Source of the DNA: Aureispira sp. CCB-E
GTDB taxonomy: Bacteria; Bacteroidota; Bacteroidia; Chitinophagales; Saprospiraceae
Assembly (NCBI RefSeq): GCF_031326345.1
Contig: NZ_CP133671.1
Span: 4,526,001 to 4,590,000 of the forward strand
Length of the DNA stretch: 64,000 bases
Direction: 5' to 3'
Below, piece by piece: positions 16,108 to 24,966 of the stretch (its first letter is position 1; each line of letters starts with the position of its first letter). A program made the translations under genes and the position numbers. The notes below the pieces were generated by a model. It was not told the DNA's origin. It searched no databases and saw only the letters and a program-made list of their open reading frames with translations.

Positions 16108-17859
16108 TTAGAATTTTATCATCTTCCCAATCACTTTCTGTGTCTTATTCTCTATTGTAATACTGTAAATTCCTGTACTCATTGCTCCTAAATCTATTTC
16201 TAATACGGTATTAAAATAAGTATCAAACTGACGGACGACTTGCCCTAACGAGTTGATAATCGTCACACGACAATTCTCCATAGATTGAGCAGTTTGTATT
16301 TGAACAAATCCAGAAGAAGGGTTTGGATAGATACGCAAATCTTGTACAGTTTTTTGGGTAACGTTTAGCATTAAATCGGGACGGATAATTTGTAATGCTT
16401 TGTATAAATTAATACGCCCATACCCTACCATATTATTAGGAAAAACATATTGAGAAGTCGTTCCACAAGTATCGTCTCTATAAGTATAAACCGTATCGGC
16501 TGTCATTTCTAATAAAGTTTCCAAAGAATCTACATTTCCTGCTAAACTAGGTTTAGCATTAATCAGCAAAGCAACAGCACCCGCAACATGAGGACCAGCC
16601 ATACTTGTTCCCGAATAAGCAGCGTAGCCTCCATTAGGAATAGAAGAACGAATTCCTGCCCCTGGCGCAACGACATTGGGCTTCATACGCATACTTCCAT
16701 CAGAAGTAACACTCCCCAAACTGCTAAAGTTTGTCAATGTATCTAAGATATCCGTTGCACCAACTGAAAAGCTAGCTTCGTAAATTGCAGCAGGATTCCT
16801 AATAGAATTGCAACCAGCCCAACCATCGTTTCCTGCTGATACTACAACAAATACCCCTGCATTTTTCAGGTTTTCTACTGCCAACTGCATAATGTGAAAG
16901 TTGCTTGGGTTGCACCCTTCTACAGGAGGGCATCCCCAAGAGTTAGCAATTACATGAGGTGCCATGCTTGGATTGGGGTTCAAATTATTGGTATCGGTAG
17001 GTGCTAAGAACCACTCAAAACACTCTATATAAGTTGCGGGGGTTCCCCAACCATTCTCCATATTTCTACAACCAATCCACTCCGCCTCTGGTGCAACTCC
17101 AATTTGGTTGCCCAATCCATCATCGCCAATCATCGTTCCCATCGTATGCGTTCCGTGCGTGGCATCATCACAGGGATAGTTGACATCGTACCCACATTTA
17201 TTAAACGTATCGGCACTTAGTTGACCATGAATAGCATCGTGCCAGTGATAATTATGATCCAAAGAATCGCCTCGATATTGATTTCTCAACGCAGGATGAA
17301 TCCATTCGTATCCAGTATCTTGACCACCAACTACAACTCCAGCACCTTTCAAGTTTTGATTCCAAAGCAAATGCGCGCGAATCATCCCTATTCCCCACTC
17401 GTAAGCTCGTGGACCTCTAGCAAGATGAGCATTTAATGACGAGCCGTCTGGACGATTCGGCAAATTATTATAAATTTTAGGATTCGGAGCAATCAAGGCT
17501 ACTTCTTCTCGCTTAGCCAATGCTTCCAACAACGTTCGACTTCCTTTCACCCAAATTCCGTTAACAATAAAATAGGGACGATACATACCTTGATGCTGAT
17601 CGATCAACTCTAGCAAATCACTCTGTGTTTCGTTTGCTTTTGTTTCTAATTGTCGAAAAACATATTGTGCTTTTCTTTCTTTGGTTGAAAAGTTTTTGGC
17701 CGCCTTGGTATTGGCTTGGTCTTCCAGCAAAACAAAATATTCAAAATTCGCTTGATGAGCCGTTGCCCAAACTTCCGAGTCTACTTTTTCTTGCCAATCT
17801 GTTTGAGCATTACTTCCTAAAGCGTAACACAACAAGGTCAAAAACAGTATTTTCTTCAT
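16108..17859 (-). CDS. Secreted subtilisin-like serine protease (S8) with T9SS sorting domain
   Basis: 583 aa from the ATG at 17859; an in-frame TTG 12 bp upstream is less likely because the signal peptide (KKILFLTLLCYALGSNAQ) starts at the ATG. Residues about 40-130 look like an I9-type propeptide. The S8 domain (about 165-485) has Asp181 (GGQDTGYEW), His235 (HGTHTMG), the oxyanion Asn in ANSWG and Ser417 (SGTSMAGPHVAGA), so it should be active. The C-terminal about 75 residues are a T9SS sorting domain (LRIYPNPSSGFVQIQT ... STGIYSITI). It is predicted to be an extracellular or surface endopeptidase, plausibly for predation or protein scavenging. An 18-bp palindrome lies about 60 bp upstream of the start and may be regulatory. 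Confidence 0.95.
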   Translation of the reverse strand: MKKILFLTLLCYALGSNAQTDWQEKVDSEVWATAHQANFEYFVLLEDQANTKAAKNFSTKERKAQYVFRQLETKANETQSDLLELIDQHQGMYRPYFIVNGIWVKGSRTLLEALAKREEVALIAPNPKIYNNLPNRPDGSSLNAHLARGPRAYEWGIGMIRAHLLWNQNLKGAGVVVGGQDTGYEWIHPALRNQYRGDSLDHNYHWHDAIHGQLSADTFNKCGYDVNYPCDDATHGTHTMGTMIGDDGLGNQIGVAPEAEWIGCRNMENGWGTPATYIECFEWFLAPTDTNNLNPNPSMAPHVIANSWGCPPVEGCNPSNFHIMQLAVENLKNAGVFVVVSAGNDGWAGCNSIRNPAAIYEASFSVGATDILDTLTNFSSLGSVTSDGSMRMKPNVVAPGAGIRSSIPNGGYAAYSGTSMAGPHVAGAVALLINAKPSLAGNVDSLETLLEMTADTVYTYRDDTCGTTSQYVFPNNMVGYGRINLYKALQIIRPDLMLNVTQKTVQDLRIYPNPSSGFVQIQTAQSMENCRVTIINSLGQVVRQFDTYFNTVLEIDLGAMSTGIYSITIENKTQKVIGKMIKF

Positions 17860-17919
17860 AATTTCTAACAAGTTTTATATCCTAAAACACTAGACTATTG
17901 CAAAAGAGTCATGCAATGA

Positions 17920-17937
17920 TATACACTTGAGTGTATA
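17920..17937. promoter_or_regulatory. 18-bp palindrome upstream of the subtilisin gene
   Basis: TATACACT-TG-AGTGTATA is a perfect 8-bp inverted repeat with a 2-bp spacer, 61-78 bp upstream of the protease start codon. Size and symmetry fit a dimeric regulator operator; no regulator gene is nearby. Confidence 0.35.
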
Positions 17938-18106
17938 GACATCTAATTAATTGGCATTAAAGTGATATTACCAATAAAGGATATTTATAAATCAGCAACT
18001 TGTAGGGAACGATTGATATTTGTATATTTATACACAAAATAAGCCATATTACCTAAAAAAGGAAGTAGACAATCATTTCTTACTAAAATAATTTCTACCC
18101 CAAACC

Positions 18107-19195
18107 TTACTCTTCTGCATAAATCTTTACCTCAATCCGACCATCTTCATAAATCACACCTCTATACATCCCTTTGGTATTAAAAGGCATAGCCACATTC
18201 CCCTTGGCATCTAGAGCGATCAAACCACCGCTAGCATTTTGTTCTTTTAATTTTGTATTGACTACATATTCTGCGGCTTCTTTCAAAGATTTATTTTGGT
18301 AATCCATAATAGCAGCAACATCATAAGCAACAACGTTTCTAATAAAATATTCGCCATGTCCTGTACAAGATACGGCACACGTTTTATTATTGGCATAGGT
18401 ACCCGCTCCAATAATTGGGCTATCTCCTATCCTACCGTATTGCTTATTGGTCATCCCTCCGGTAGAAGTTGCAGCAGCTAAATTTCCTTTATAATCCAAG
18501 GCTACAGCACCTACTGTCCCAAATTTTTCGCTCTCTTTCGACCAAAGGCTTCCTTGTTTTCCATCTTCCTTATCTAAAGGATTGGTTGAGTCTTTTCCAT
18601 CGTGATCCAATTCTATTTGAGAACGTCTAATCGCATTTTTAAGTTGTCTATAACGACGCTCATCATAAAAATACGCTGGCTCGACCAATTCCCCGCCTTG
18701 TTCTTTCATAAAATCTTCTGCTCCTTGCCCTGACAACATAACGTGTTTTGATCTTTCCATCACCATTCTGGCAGCTGTAATAGGGTTTTTAATATGCCTT
18801 ACCCCAGCAATAGCCCCTGCATTCAAATCTGCTCCATTCATAATAGAGGCATCCATTTCTTGTTCTCCTTTATGATTAAAAACAGCACCTTTTCCTGCAT
18901 TAAACAAAGGAGAATCTTCCATCAATCGCACCACTAACTCTACTGTTTCAACAGATGATTTTCCTTCCTTTAGAGCTTTCATACCACTTCTTAATACCTT
19001 TTCGAGTTGATCTCGATACGCCTTGTCTTTTTCATTGCTCATCTTTTCTCTCAAAATAGTACCTGCACCACCATGAATTACCAAAACAGATTTTAAAGAG
19101 GTTTCTTTAGGAGGATTTTGTTCTTGTATAGTTGTCATACTGTTGCCGATTATCAAAATACTAGTTAATAGTAAAATGTATTTTATTTTCTTCAT
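18107..19195 (-). CDS. Isoaspartyl peptidase / L-asparaginase (Ntn hydrolase)
   Basis: 362 aa. The N-terminal hydrophobic segment (IKYILLLTSILIIGNSM) indicates export to the periplasm. The type-2 asparaginase fold is clear: VIHGGAG at about 39-45, LFNAGKGAVF at about 97-106, EMDASIM, and the autocleavage/nucleophile site at Thr227 (KF-GTVGAVALD), followed by AAATSTGGMTNK and the substrate loop GRIGDSPIIGAGTYA. Known for the family: the precursor self-cleaves before the Thr into alpha and beta chains and hydrolyses beta-aspartyl dipeptides and asparagine. It was probably acquired for peptide scavenging or protein-damage clearance in the envelope. Monocistronic. Confidence 0.95.
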   Translation of the reverse strand: MKKIKYILLLTSILIIGNSMTTIQEQNPPKETSLKSVLVIHGGAGTILREKMSNEKDKAYRDQLEKVLRSGMKALKEGKSSVETVELVVRLMEDSPLFNAGKGAVFNHKGEQEMDASIMNGADLNAGAIAGVRHIKNPITAARMVMERSKHVMLSGQGAEDFMKEQGGELVEPAYFYDERRYRQLKNAIRRSQIELDHDGKDSTNPLDKEDGKQGSLWSKESEKFGTVGAVALDYKGNLAAATSTGGMTNKQYGRIGDSPIIGAGTYANNKTCAVSCTGHGEYFIRNVVAYDVAAIMDYQNKSLKEAAEYVVNTKLKEQNASGGLIALDAKGNVAMPFNTKGMYRGVIYEDGRIEVKIYAEE

Positions 19196-19294
19196 AATAA
19201 ATAAATTTGTTTTACTGCCGACGTTTTACATTTGAATAATTAGGTTTAGAACTCTCATATCAGGTGTCATTTCAGTTTTTTTACCAATTGCTTT

Positions 19295-19867
19295 TTATTG
19301 AAACTTGTTGGGCAACATCCCTTTGGCAGCCAATCGGGCTATTTCATCAATTCTCCTCTTTCTAGTTTCATTTCTTTTGGCGATAACAACCCAATGTAAC
19401 ATACCTTTTCTAATTGTTTTTGACTGGCTTTGAAAAAACTCCATTGAATTATCGTTCTTATTTAAGGCTATTTTTAAATCGTCAGGTACAATCAACTTTT
19501 CAACATCATCCATCAATGTCCATGTTCCATTTTTTTTTGCTCTTTCTATGCTTTCAAAACCTGCGTTTGTCATTAAGTTATTTTGGATAAGCTGTTCAAT
19601 TTTATCTTTATTTACTTTTGACCAAGTACTGCTAGGTTTTCTTTTGCAAAAATATTGCATATATCTTTCTTTGTCAATAGATTTTTTAGTACTATCGATC
19701 CATCCGAAACACAATGCTTCGTCAACAGCTTCACTCCAACTGATCGAGGGAATTTTTGTTGAGAACCTATAATAAACAAGCCAAATAGACTGTTTTGATT
19801 CATGATTTTCTTCCAACCATTTTCGCCAATCTGCTCGGCTGCTAGGACAATATGTTTCTACTTCCAT
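19295..19867 (-). CDS. YdeI/OmpD-associated family protein
   Basis: 190 aa from the ATG at 19867; a GTG 21 bp upstream is possible, but the family normally begins just before the SRADWRKWLEEN segment. Typical motifs are present: SIWLVYYRF, SWSEAVDEALCFGWIDS, RKPSSTWSKVNKDKIEQL, and a C-terminal helical half ending in KRRIDEIARLAAKGMLP. The family is linked in enterobacteria to resistance against cationic peptides, but the biochemical role is unknown. The ATG lies about 670 bp downstream (in gene direction) of nothing coding: the 19.9-20.7 kb gap holds only repeats. Confidence 0.88.
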   Translation of the reverse strand: MEVETYCPSSRADWRKWLEENHESKQSIWLVYYRFSTKIPSISWSEAVDEALCFGWIDSTKKSIDKERYMQYFCKRKPSSTWSKVNKDKIEQLIQNNLMTNAGFESIERAKKNGTWTLMDDVEKLIVPDDLKIALNKNDNSMEFFQSQSKTIRKGMLHWVVIAKRNETRKRRIDEIARLAAKGMLPNKFQ

Positions 19868-20032
19868 TTTATTTACATTCGGCTCCACCCCTGCCTATCT
19901 ATTAAAAAAAATCAAACCATTATAACAAACAGCAGTAAAGCATAACTATTAAAAAATTAACGTAACTGTCATTAATTAGTAAAGGTTATTTAAGTAAATT
20001 TTGTATGAACAATAAAAATGACCGTTAACGGA

Positions 20033-20127
20033 GATTAGACAATGATTTCTGCGCAGCTTTGCGTCCGAACTAGCTTGGCGAAGCATGCAAGCTAGTTCAG
20101 CAAACAAGCAGCAAAAATCATCTAATC
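20033..20127. repeat. 95-nt long imperfect hairpin
   Basis: GATTAGAC...ATGATTT...GC on the left pairs with GC...AAAAATCAT...TCTAATC on the right; the apical stem is perfect (GAACTAGCTTG 20067-20077 / CAAGCTAGTTC 20088-20098) with a 10-nt loop. The palindrome CCGTTAACGG lies just to the left (20022-20031). It could be a structured RNA or another dispersed element; no second copy was seen in this window. Confidence 0.6.
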
Positions 20128-20256
20128 GTAGTGTTGGGTCTTGATTTTGCTTCTTTTATCAAGAAAAGAAGGACAGAGGAGTAAACTATTCCCTACTGCT
20201 AAAAACCAAAAGATATAGTAACTATTCCCATAACTTTTTACATGCATAACCTTTAG

Positions 20257-20440
20257 TAGTTCGTTGATTTTTTACTTTTTTACCAAAAAGATAAAAAAGC
20301 ACATTTATATTAGTTTATTCCATGAGTGCTACGCAGTTGATAATTAAAATTTTAACATAAAACGCAACAAAGACACAACTTGCTAATTATCAAACTAATA
20401 AAGTTTAGCTGCGCTGCTACTGCGTGGTTTCAACGAACTA
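20257..20440 (+). repeat. Family-1 dispersed repeat, copy 2 (184 bp)
   Basis: Terminal inverted repeats TAGTTCGTTGA (20257-20267) and TCAACGAACTA (20430-20440). The interior matches the copy at 54844-55086 almost base for base over long blocks (CGTTGATTTTTTACTTTTTT; GTTGATAATTAAAATTTTAACA; AATTATCAAACTAATAAAG) and the minus strand of 6199-6380. The core TAGCTGCGCTGCTACTGCGTG sits next to the right end. Together with the hairpin at 20033 it accounts for much of the 855-bp non-coding stretch 19868-20722; the remainder shows a short CTTCTTTT/AAAAGAAG hairpin near 20150-20172 and nothing else. Confidence 0.87.
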
Positions 20441-20722
20441 TTGATTAATAACACTGCAAACTTATGCCTAGTGCATGACACCCCTATGTCAATAGACCAT
20501 AAAAATTATTGATACAAATCTACATGTTCTTACAATCATCTAATATAAAGGATATGAATAGGAAAGCAGCATTTAGGTGCATTATATTCTTGGTTGGACT
20601 TGGCATTTACCTCCAAATGATCCAAGGAAATACCAAATAATAAGTCTATATTTTTAAAATAGGATTTCCTCATAAAATAGAGCTTCTTTGTAAGATTGAG
20701 AATAACAACAAAAAAAGCTACT

Positions 20723-21328
20723 ATGAAACTCGAACTGCACCTAAAAATCATCAGTATCATCCTTGCATTTAGTTTGCTGTATTTAGCGCTTTATAACCAA
20801 CAACCTATTTTGGCAGAGTCCATTCGAATTATCATAAGCTTGGTTATCATCCTCTATTTCATTGTTATTTGGATGCGAACTAAGAAGTTGCTTTATTTTA
20901 TCACTTCTATGCTACTTCCTATTTGGCTTTTAATTTTAATTCATCCCAACAGCTTTGCAGATCATTTTTTTTTATGGGAAAAAGAGAACATACTTCAAGA
21001 AATCATCCAAGTTGTTCAGTCTGACAACAAGTATAAAAAATTGACGACTTACGTCATCTCCAATGGTAACGCCCCCATACTTTCTAAGCAATCATACAAT
21101 CATTCTCTATTAACGAAGATAGCAAGTACCAAAGAAATACACCCAATTTCCTCCAATGAATTGGAAAAACTGTTGAGACAAAGCTACATAATAGGCTTTG
21201 AGATGAGACATAACTCCATTCTATTTCATATTAAAAATAATAGACAAGTTCGATATTATCTTAATGAAGAAAGTTTTGTTTACCCAAAAGATAAAAAAAT
21301 TAAAACACAATGGTATCGAGTAAACTAA
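20723..21328 (+). CDS. Membrane protein, unknown
   Basis: 201 aa from the ATG at 20723; an in-frame TTG 27 bp upstream is less likely. Three hydrophobic segments fill the first about 85 residues (IISIILAFSLLYLALY, IRIIISLVIILYFIVIWM, LLYFITSMLLPIWLLILI). A soluble tail of about 115 residues follows (GFEMRHNSILFHIKNNRQVRYYL...). No family is recognised. Isolated gene with a 234-bp gap to the next small membrane protein. Confidence 0.6.
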   Translation: MKLELHLKIISIILAFSLLYLALYNQQPILAESIRIIISLVIILYFIVIWMRTKKLLYFITSMLLPIWLLILIHPNSFADHFFLWEKENILQEIIQVVQSDNKYKKLTTYVISNGNAPILSKQSYNHSLLTKIASTKEIHPISSNELEKLLRQSYIIGFEMRHNSILFHIKNNRQVRYYLNEESFVYPKDKKIKTQWYRVN

Positions 21329-21562
21329 ATTACAAGGTGCTAAACTCTCTCACAAATTATACAACCTAAGACTTTACAAAACAACACATTAAACATCAAA
21401 CATCCACCTTCAACCTTTGCTCTTTTGTCACAAATTCATTTTTTAATTTTGATCATTCATTTAAAGTATAATATATTTACCCCTATCCAAATCTAAGAGG
21501 GATATTTTTTTGATCTATTTTAAATTAAATAAACATTCAGTTATTTTATAAATACAAAAACT

Positions 21563-21997
21563 ATGAAGCTATTTAATAAGATTTGCATACTATGTTTATG
21601 CATTATTTGCTATTCTACGAATCCCACACAAGCCGCTATTGTATACTCTTACGACAAAGTCACGCCTCGCATTGAAAAAAAAGTAAAACCTCAACACCCT
21701 AGAAAACTCAAAAAAAGATTGCGATTCCAAAAATCCTTAAAATTAAAACAAGCCCGTCAACATCATCAAAGTCCAGAAAGCAAAAAAGCCATCACCTACA
21801 TCATACTAGCTTCTGTAGCTACAATACTCTTTGTTGGCATCCTACTTGGTAGCCTGTCCTTTCTATTTAGTATACCTGCAACACTCGGTATCGTATTAGC
21901 CATTGCGGGTATTGTAATCGCAATACTTGCCATTATTTTCTGGATCAATGGCTTCATCTATTTAAGCAAAGCAATTAGAAAAAAACGCCTAGGCTAG
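21563..21997 (+). CDS. Small membrane protein with basic linker, unknown
   Basis: 144 aa. A signal peptide (FNKICILCLCIICYSTNPTQAA) is followed by a strongly basic region (about 40-75, KPQHPRKLKKRLRFQKSLKLK) and then two or three Gly/Ala/Ile-rich transmembrane helices (about 80-135). The pattern is common in uncharacterised Bacteroidota proteins. No function is assigned. The basic segment could contact phospholipid or nucleic acid; this is speculation. Confidence 0.6.
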   Translation: MKLFNKICILCLCIICYSTNPTQAAIVYSYDKVTPRIEKKVKPQHPRKLKKRLRFQKSLKLKQARQHHQSPESKKAITYIILASVATILFVGILLGSLSFLFSIPATLGIVLAIAGIVIAILAIIFWINGFIYLSKAIRKKRLG

Positions 21998-22302
21998 AAT
22001 TTATCAGCCGTCCATTTACACAGCCATTATCAAGATAAAATTAAACTTCATATAAATTCATTAGTTAAAATTTCTTATCTTTCATCAGAATTCCCTATTA
22101 AATTACGCTCAATAGAGTTTATCTAAAACATTATTTTTTCAGTTAAGAGTAAAAGATGTTGAGTCTATCTTTAGTTTTTTAAACGAGCCTATCAATACTC
22201 TACTAAAAAACATTGGAAACATTCAAGATCAATGTATACGTCCTACTCTTGACTCAAAACACCTTCAATTTCTAGACAAACTCTTCAAACCAAAAAGAAG
22301 AA
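21998..22302. other. 305-bp intergenic region, nothing identified
   Basis: AT-rich leader of the first TonB-dependent receptor gene. No terminator, repeat or small frame with protein-like composition was recognised. Confidence 0.5.
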
Positions 22303-24696
22303 ATGATAATAAAAAAACTACTGATGAAAAACATGCTCACCCTTTTGTTTGGCTGTTTTTATTTTTTTGCCAGTCAAGCACAAAATTCCCCTACTCAAAC
22401 AATTAGAGGCAAAGTTGTAGATAAAGCTAGTCAAATGCCACTCATTGGAGTTGTTGTTATGGTAGCAGAAACAGATTTGAATACAACCACAGATCTTGAT
22501 GGCAACTTTATTTTATCGAATGTTCCGATTGGTCGACAAGTCATCACGACCCAATATCTTGGTTATGAACCTTACTCGACGGAAGGATTAGTAATCTCCT
22601 CCAGCAAAGAAGCTTATCTTGAAATTGGTTTAATTGAGCAAGTTGAGGTAACAGAAACGGTTGTTGTTACGGCTTCTGGTGGCAAAGATGGGGTTGGCAA
22701 CCAAGCCATCAATGATTTGTCGGTTGTTAGTGCTCGGTCTTTTTCGGTGGAAGAAACCAAACGCTATGCTGCTAGTATTGATGATCCTGGTCGTATGGCC
22801 GCTGCCCTTCCTGGTATTCAAACCGACCAAGACAATGAAAACGATGTTGTTATCCGTGGCAACTCTGCCTTTGGTGTCTTGTGGAGAATGGAAGGTTTAG
22901 AAATTCCTAATCCAAGCCATTTTGGTCGCCCAGGGACAACAGGAGGTGGTATTTCTGTTTTCAGTGCTTCGGTTATTGGCAATACAGATTTGTCTACAGG
23001 AGGTTTTGCTGCCGAGTATGGCAATGCGCTATCAGGAGTTTTTGACATGCGCAATCGTAGGGGAAATATGGTCAATAGAGAACATTCTGTAAAAATTGGA
23101 TTGATAGGGTTAGGTGCCTCTACAGAAGGTCCTATTAAGAAAGGCCGCAGTTCTTATTTGGTCAACTACCGTTACTCTACACTTGGATTACTAAATGCCA
23201 TGGGCTTGTATGTTGTTCGTGAAAACGTAGGAAATAACTTCATGGATTTATCGTTTAACCTAACCTTCAATTCGAAAGACAACAAAGATGAGTTCAAGAT
23301 TTTTGGTATTGGCGGGCTAAGTGATGAACGTTGGTTTACCAAAGAAGATACAGCCGATTGGCAAACTTACTTAGATTATATTGATGAGCGCAATGGTTCT
23401 AACTTAGGGGTTTTGGGATTCACCTACCGACGCTTAATCAATGAAAAATCATACTTAAAAGTAGTTGTCGGTTCTGTTCTTAATCATATCTTTTTGAAAC
23501 AAGCCATACCGAATCTTACTACTTTAGATATCGAAGATAAAGATGTTGTTGAGGATTACGATTACAAAACCCTAAGAAGTCAACTGCATCTAACTTATAG
23601 CAACAAAATTAGCAATCGTTTTCGTCTAAAAACAGGTGCCTCCTTAACAGCCAATACTTACTGGTTAAATTATTCAAAGGACTTGGGTAATGGAGACTAT
23701 ACTTATTTGGACAACATCCATGGTAATACGTTCTTGCTACAAGCATACGCTCAAGGTAGTTATCGTCCTGTCAAAAAATTAATGTTCAATTTTGGGTTCC
23801 ATGCCTTGTTTTTAACCTTAAACAATACCTATAGTATTGAACCAAGATTATCCATACAATACAAACCCTTTGAAAATACGACCTTTAGTGCTGCCTATGG
23901 CTTGCATGGCAAAGTGCTCCCTATTGGAACCTACCTCCTTCAATTGCCTAATGGCAACGGAAATATTACACAACCCAATAAAGATTTAGAAATTGCCAAA
24001 GCACACCACGCCATTCTATCATTCCAACAAATCATTGGTTTGGGCTTCCGCCTCAACTTGGAGGGATATTATCAATATACCTTTGACAATCCAACTAGTA
24101 CCATTCCCAATAGTGGTTACTGGTTTTTTAATGAACGTGACAATTACGGAACACGAGAAATGATTTCGGAAGGGCAAGGGCAAAATTATGGTGTTGACTT
24201 AAGCGTAGAAAAGGCATTTAGCCGCAGTTTTTTTGTCTTAGTAACAGGTTCTTTATTTTGGTCTCAATACAAGTCTTTGGGCGATACAGAATGGAGGCGT
24301 ACTCGCATAGACAAACGTTGGGGAACTTCCGTGATGGGAGGATATGAATTTACCTTCAAGAAAGGAGGCGTTTTGCAAATTGGTCTAAAGAGTTTTCTTT
24401 CTGGTGGTCTACGATATACTCCTGCTGATTTTGAAGCGTCCAAACTAGCAGGGCAACTAGTCGAGGATACCAATCAATATTGGGGAGCTTCTGCGGGCAC
24501 CTATTTCCGTTTGGATGGTCGAGTAGCTTATCGCAAAGATCATAAGAAATTTTCCTATACAATTTCCTTAGATGTTCAGAACATTACCAACACCAAAAAT
24601 CCAAGGTATTTTATTTATGATCGCCAAGAAATCACACTAATCCCTCGTTATCAATCGGGCTTACTTCCTGTTATTAGTTTCCAAATTGACTTCTAA
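22303..24696 (+). CDS. TonB-dependent outer-membrane receptor (tandem copy 1)
   Basis: 797 aa. Signal peptide (LLFGCFYFFASQAQ). Residues about 30-115 form a CarboxypepD_reg-like domain (TIRGKVVDKASQMPLIGV ... TTDLDGNFILSNVPIGRQ ... YLGYEPY). A TonB plug follows (about 140-260, with DDPGRMAAALPGIQTDQDNENDVVIRGNSAFG), then a 22-strand-type beta-barrel ending in the terminal aromatic residue (SFQIDF). Known for the family: energised uptake of large ligands across the outer membrane with TonB/ExbBD. No SusD gene is adjacent, so the substrate is unknown. It is closely related to the next gene over the whole length. Confidence 0.92.
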   Translation: MIIKKLLMKNMLTLLFGCFYFFASQAQNSPTQTIRGKVVDKASQMPLIGVVVMVAETDLNTTTDLDGNFILSNVPIGRQVITTQYLGYEPYSTEGLVISSSKEAYLEIGLIEQVEVTETVVVTASGGKDGVGNQAINDLSVVSARSFSVEETKRYAASIDDPGRMAAALPGIQTDQDNENDVVIRGNSAFGVLWRMEGLEIPNPSHFGRPGTTGGGISVFSASVIGNTDLSTGGFAAEYGNALSGVFDMRNRRGNMVNREHSVKIGLIGLGASTEGPIKKGRSSYLVNYRYSTLGLLNAMGLYVVRENVGNNFMDLSFNLTFNSKDNKDEFKIFGIGGLSDERWFTKEDTADWQTYLDYIDERNGSNLGVLGFTYRRLINEKSYLKVVVGSVLNHIFLKQAIPNLTTLDIEDKDVVEDYDYKTLRSQLHLTYSNKISNRFRLKTGASLTANTYWLNYSKDLGNGDYTYLDNIHGNTFLLQAYAQGSYRPVKKLMFNFGFHALFLTLNNTYSIEPRLSIQYKPFENTTFSAAYGLHGKVLPIGTYLLQLPNGNGNITQPNKDLEIAKAHHAILSFQQIIGLGFRLNLEGYYQYTFDNPTSTIPNSGYWFFNERDNYGTREMISEGQGQNYGVDLSVEKAFSRSFFVLVTGSLFWSQYKSLGDTEWRRTRIDKRWGTSVMGGYEFTFKKGGVLQIGLKSFLSGGLRYTPADFEASKLAGQLVEDTNQYWGASAGTYFRLDGRVAYRKDHKKFSYTISLDVQNITNTKNPRYFIYDRQEITLIPRYQSGLLPVISFQIDF

Positions 24697-24708
24697 ACAA
24701 GGCAAATG

Positions 24709-24750
24709 CACTGTTCGCTAAAACATCTAATTTAGCGAACAGTGTTCTTT
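24709..24750 (+). terminator. Intrinsic terminator of receptor copy 1
   Basis: Perfect 14-bp stem CACTGTTCGCTAAA (24709-24722) / TTTAGCGAACAGTG (24731-24744) followed by TTCTTTC. It implies that the two receptor genes are transcribed separately. Confidence 0.88.
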
Positions 24751-24966
24751 CGTTCATATAACACCAATATAGTGCTCTACAAGACTACTTCTTTTTTATT
24801 TTCACGGCATCACTTTCGTTATAAAACTTAGTTTTCTCTCAGAACTTTGTAGAATGAACAAGAATATTTTTCCCATACTTTTTATCCTTGCTTACCTAAA
24901 TTTATTATTTAAAAACTTACTTTTATGAACATTATCACTTGAAATTGATCTATAAACATACAATCA

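Noticed and set aside
20536-20760. 74-codon minus-strand frame overlapping the membrane protein at 20723
   Set aside because: It overlaps the start of a better supported plus-strand gene and lacks motifs.
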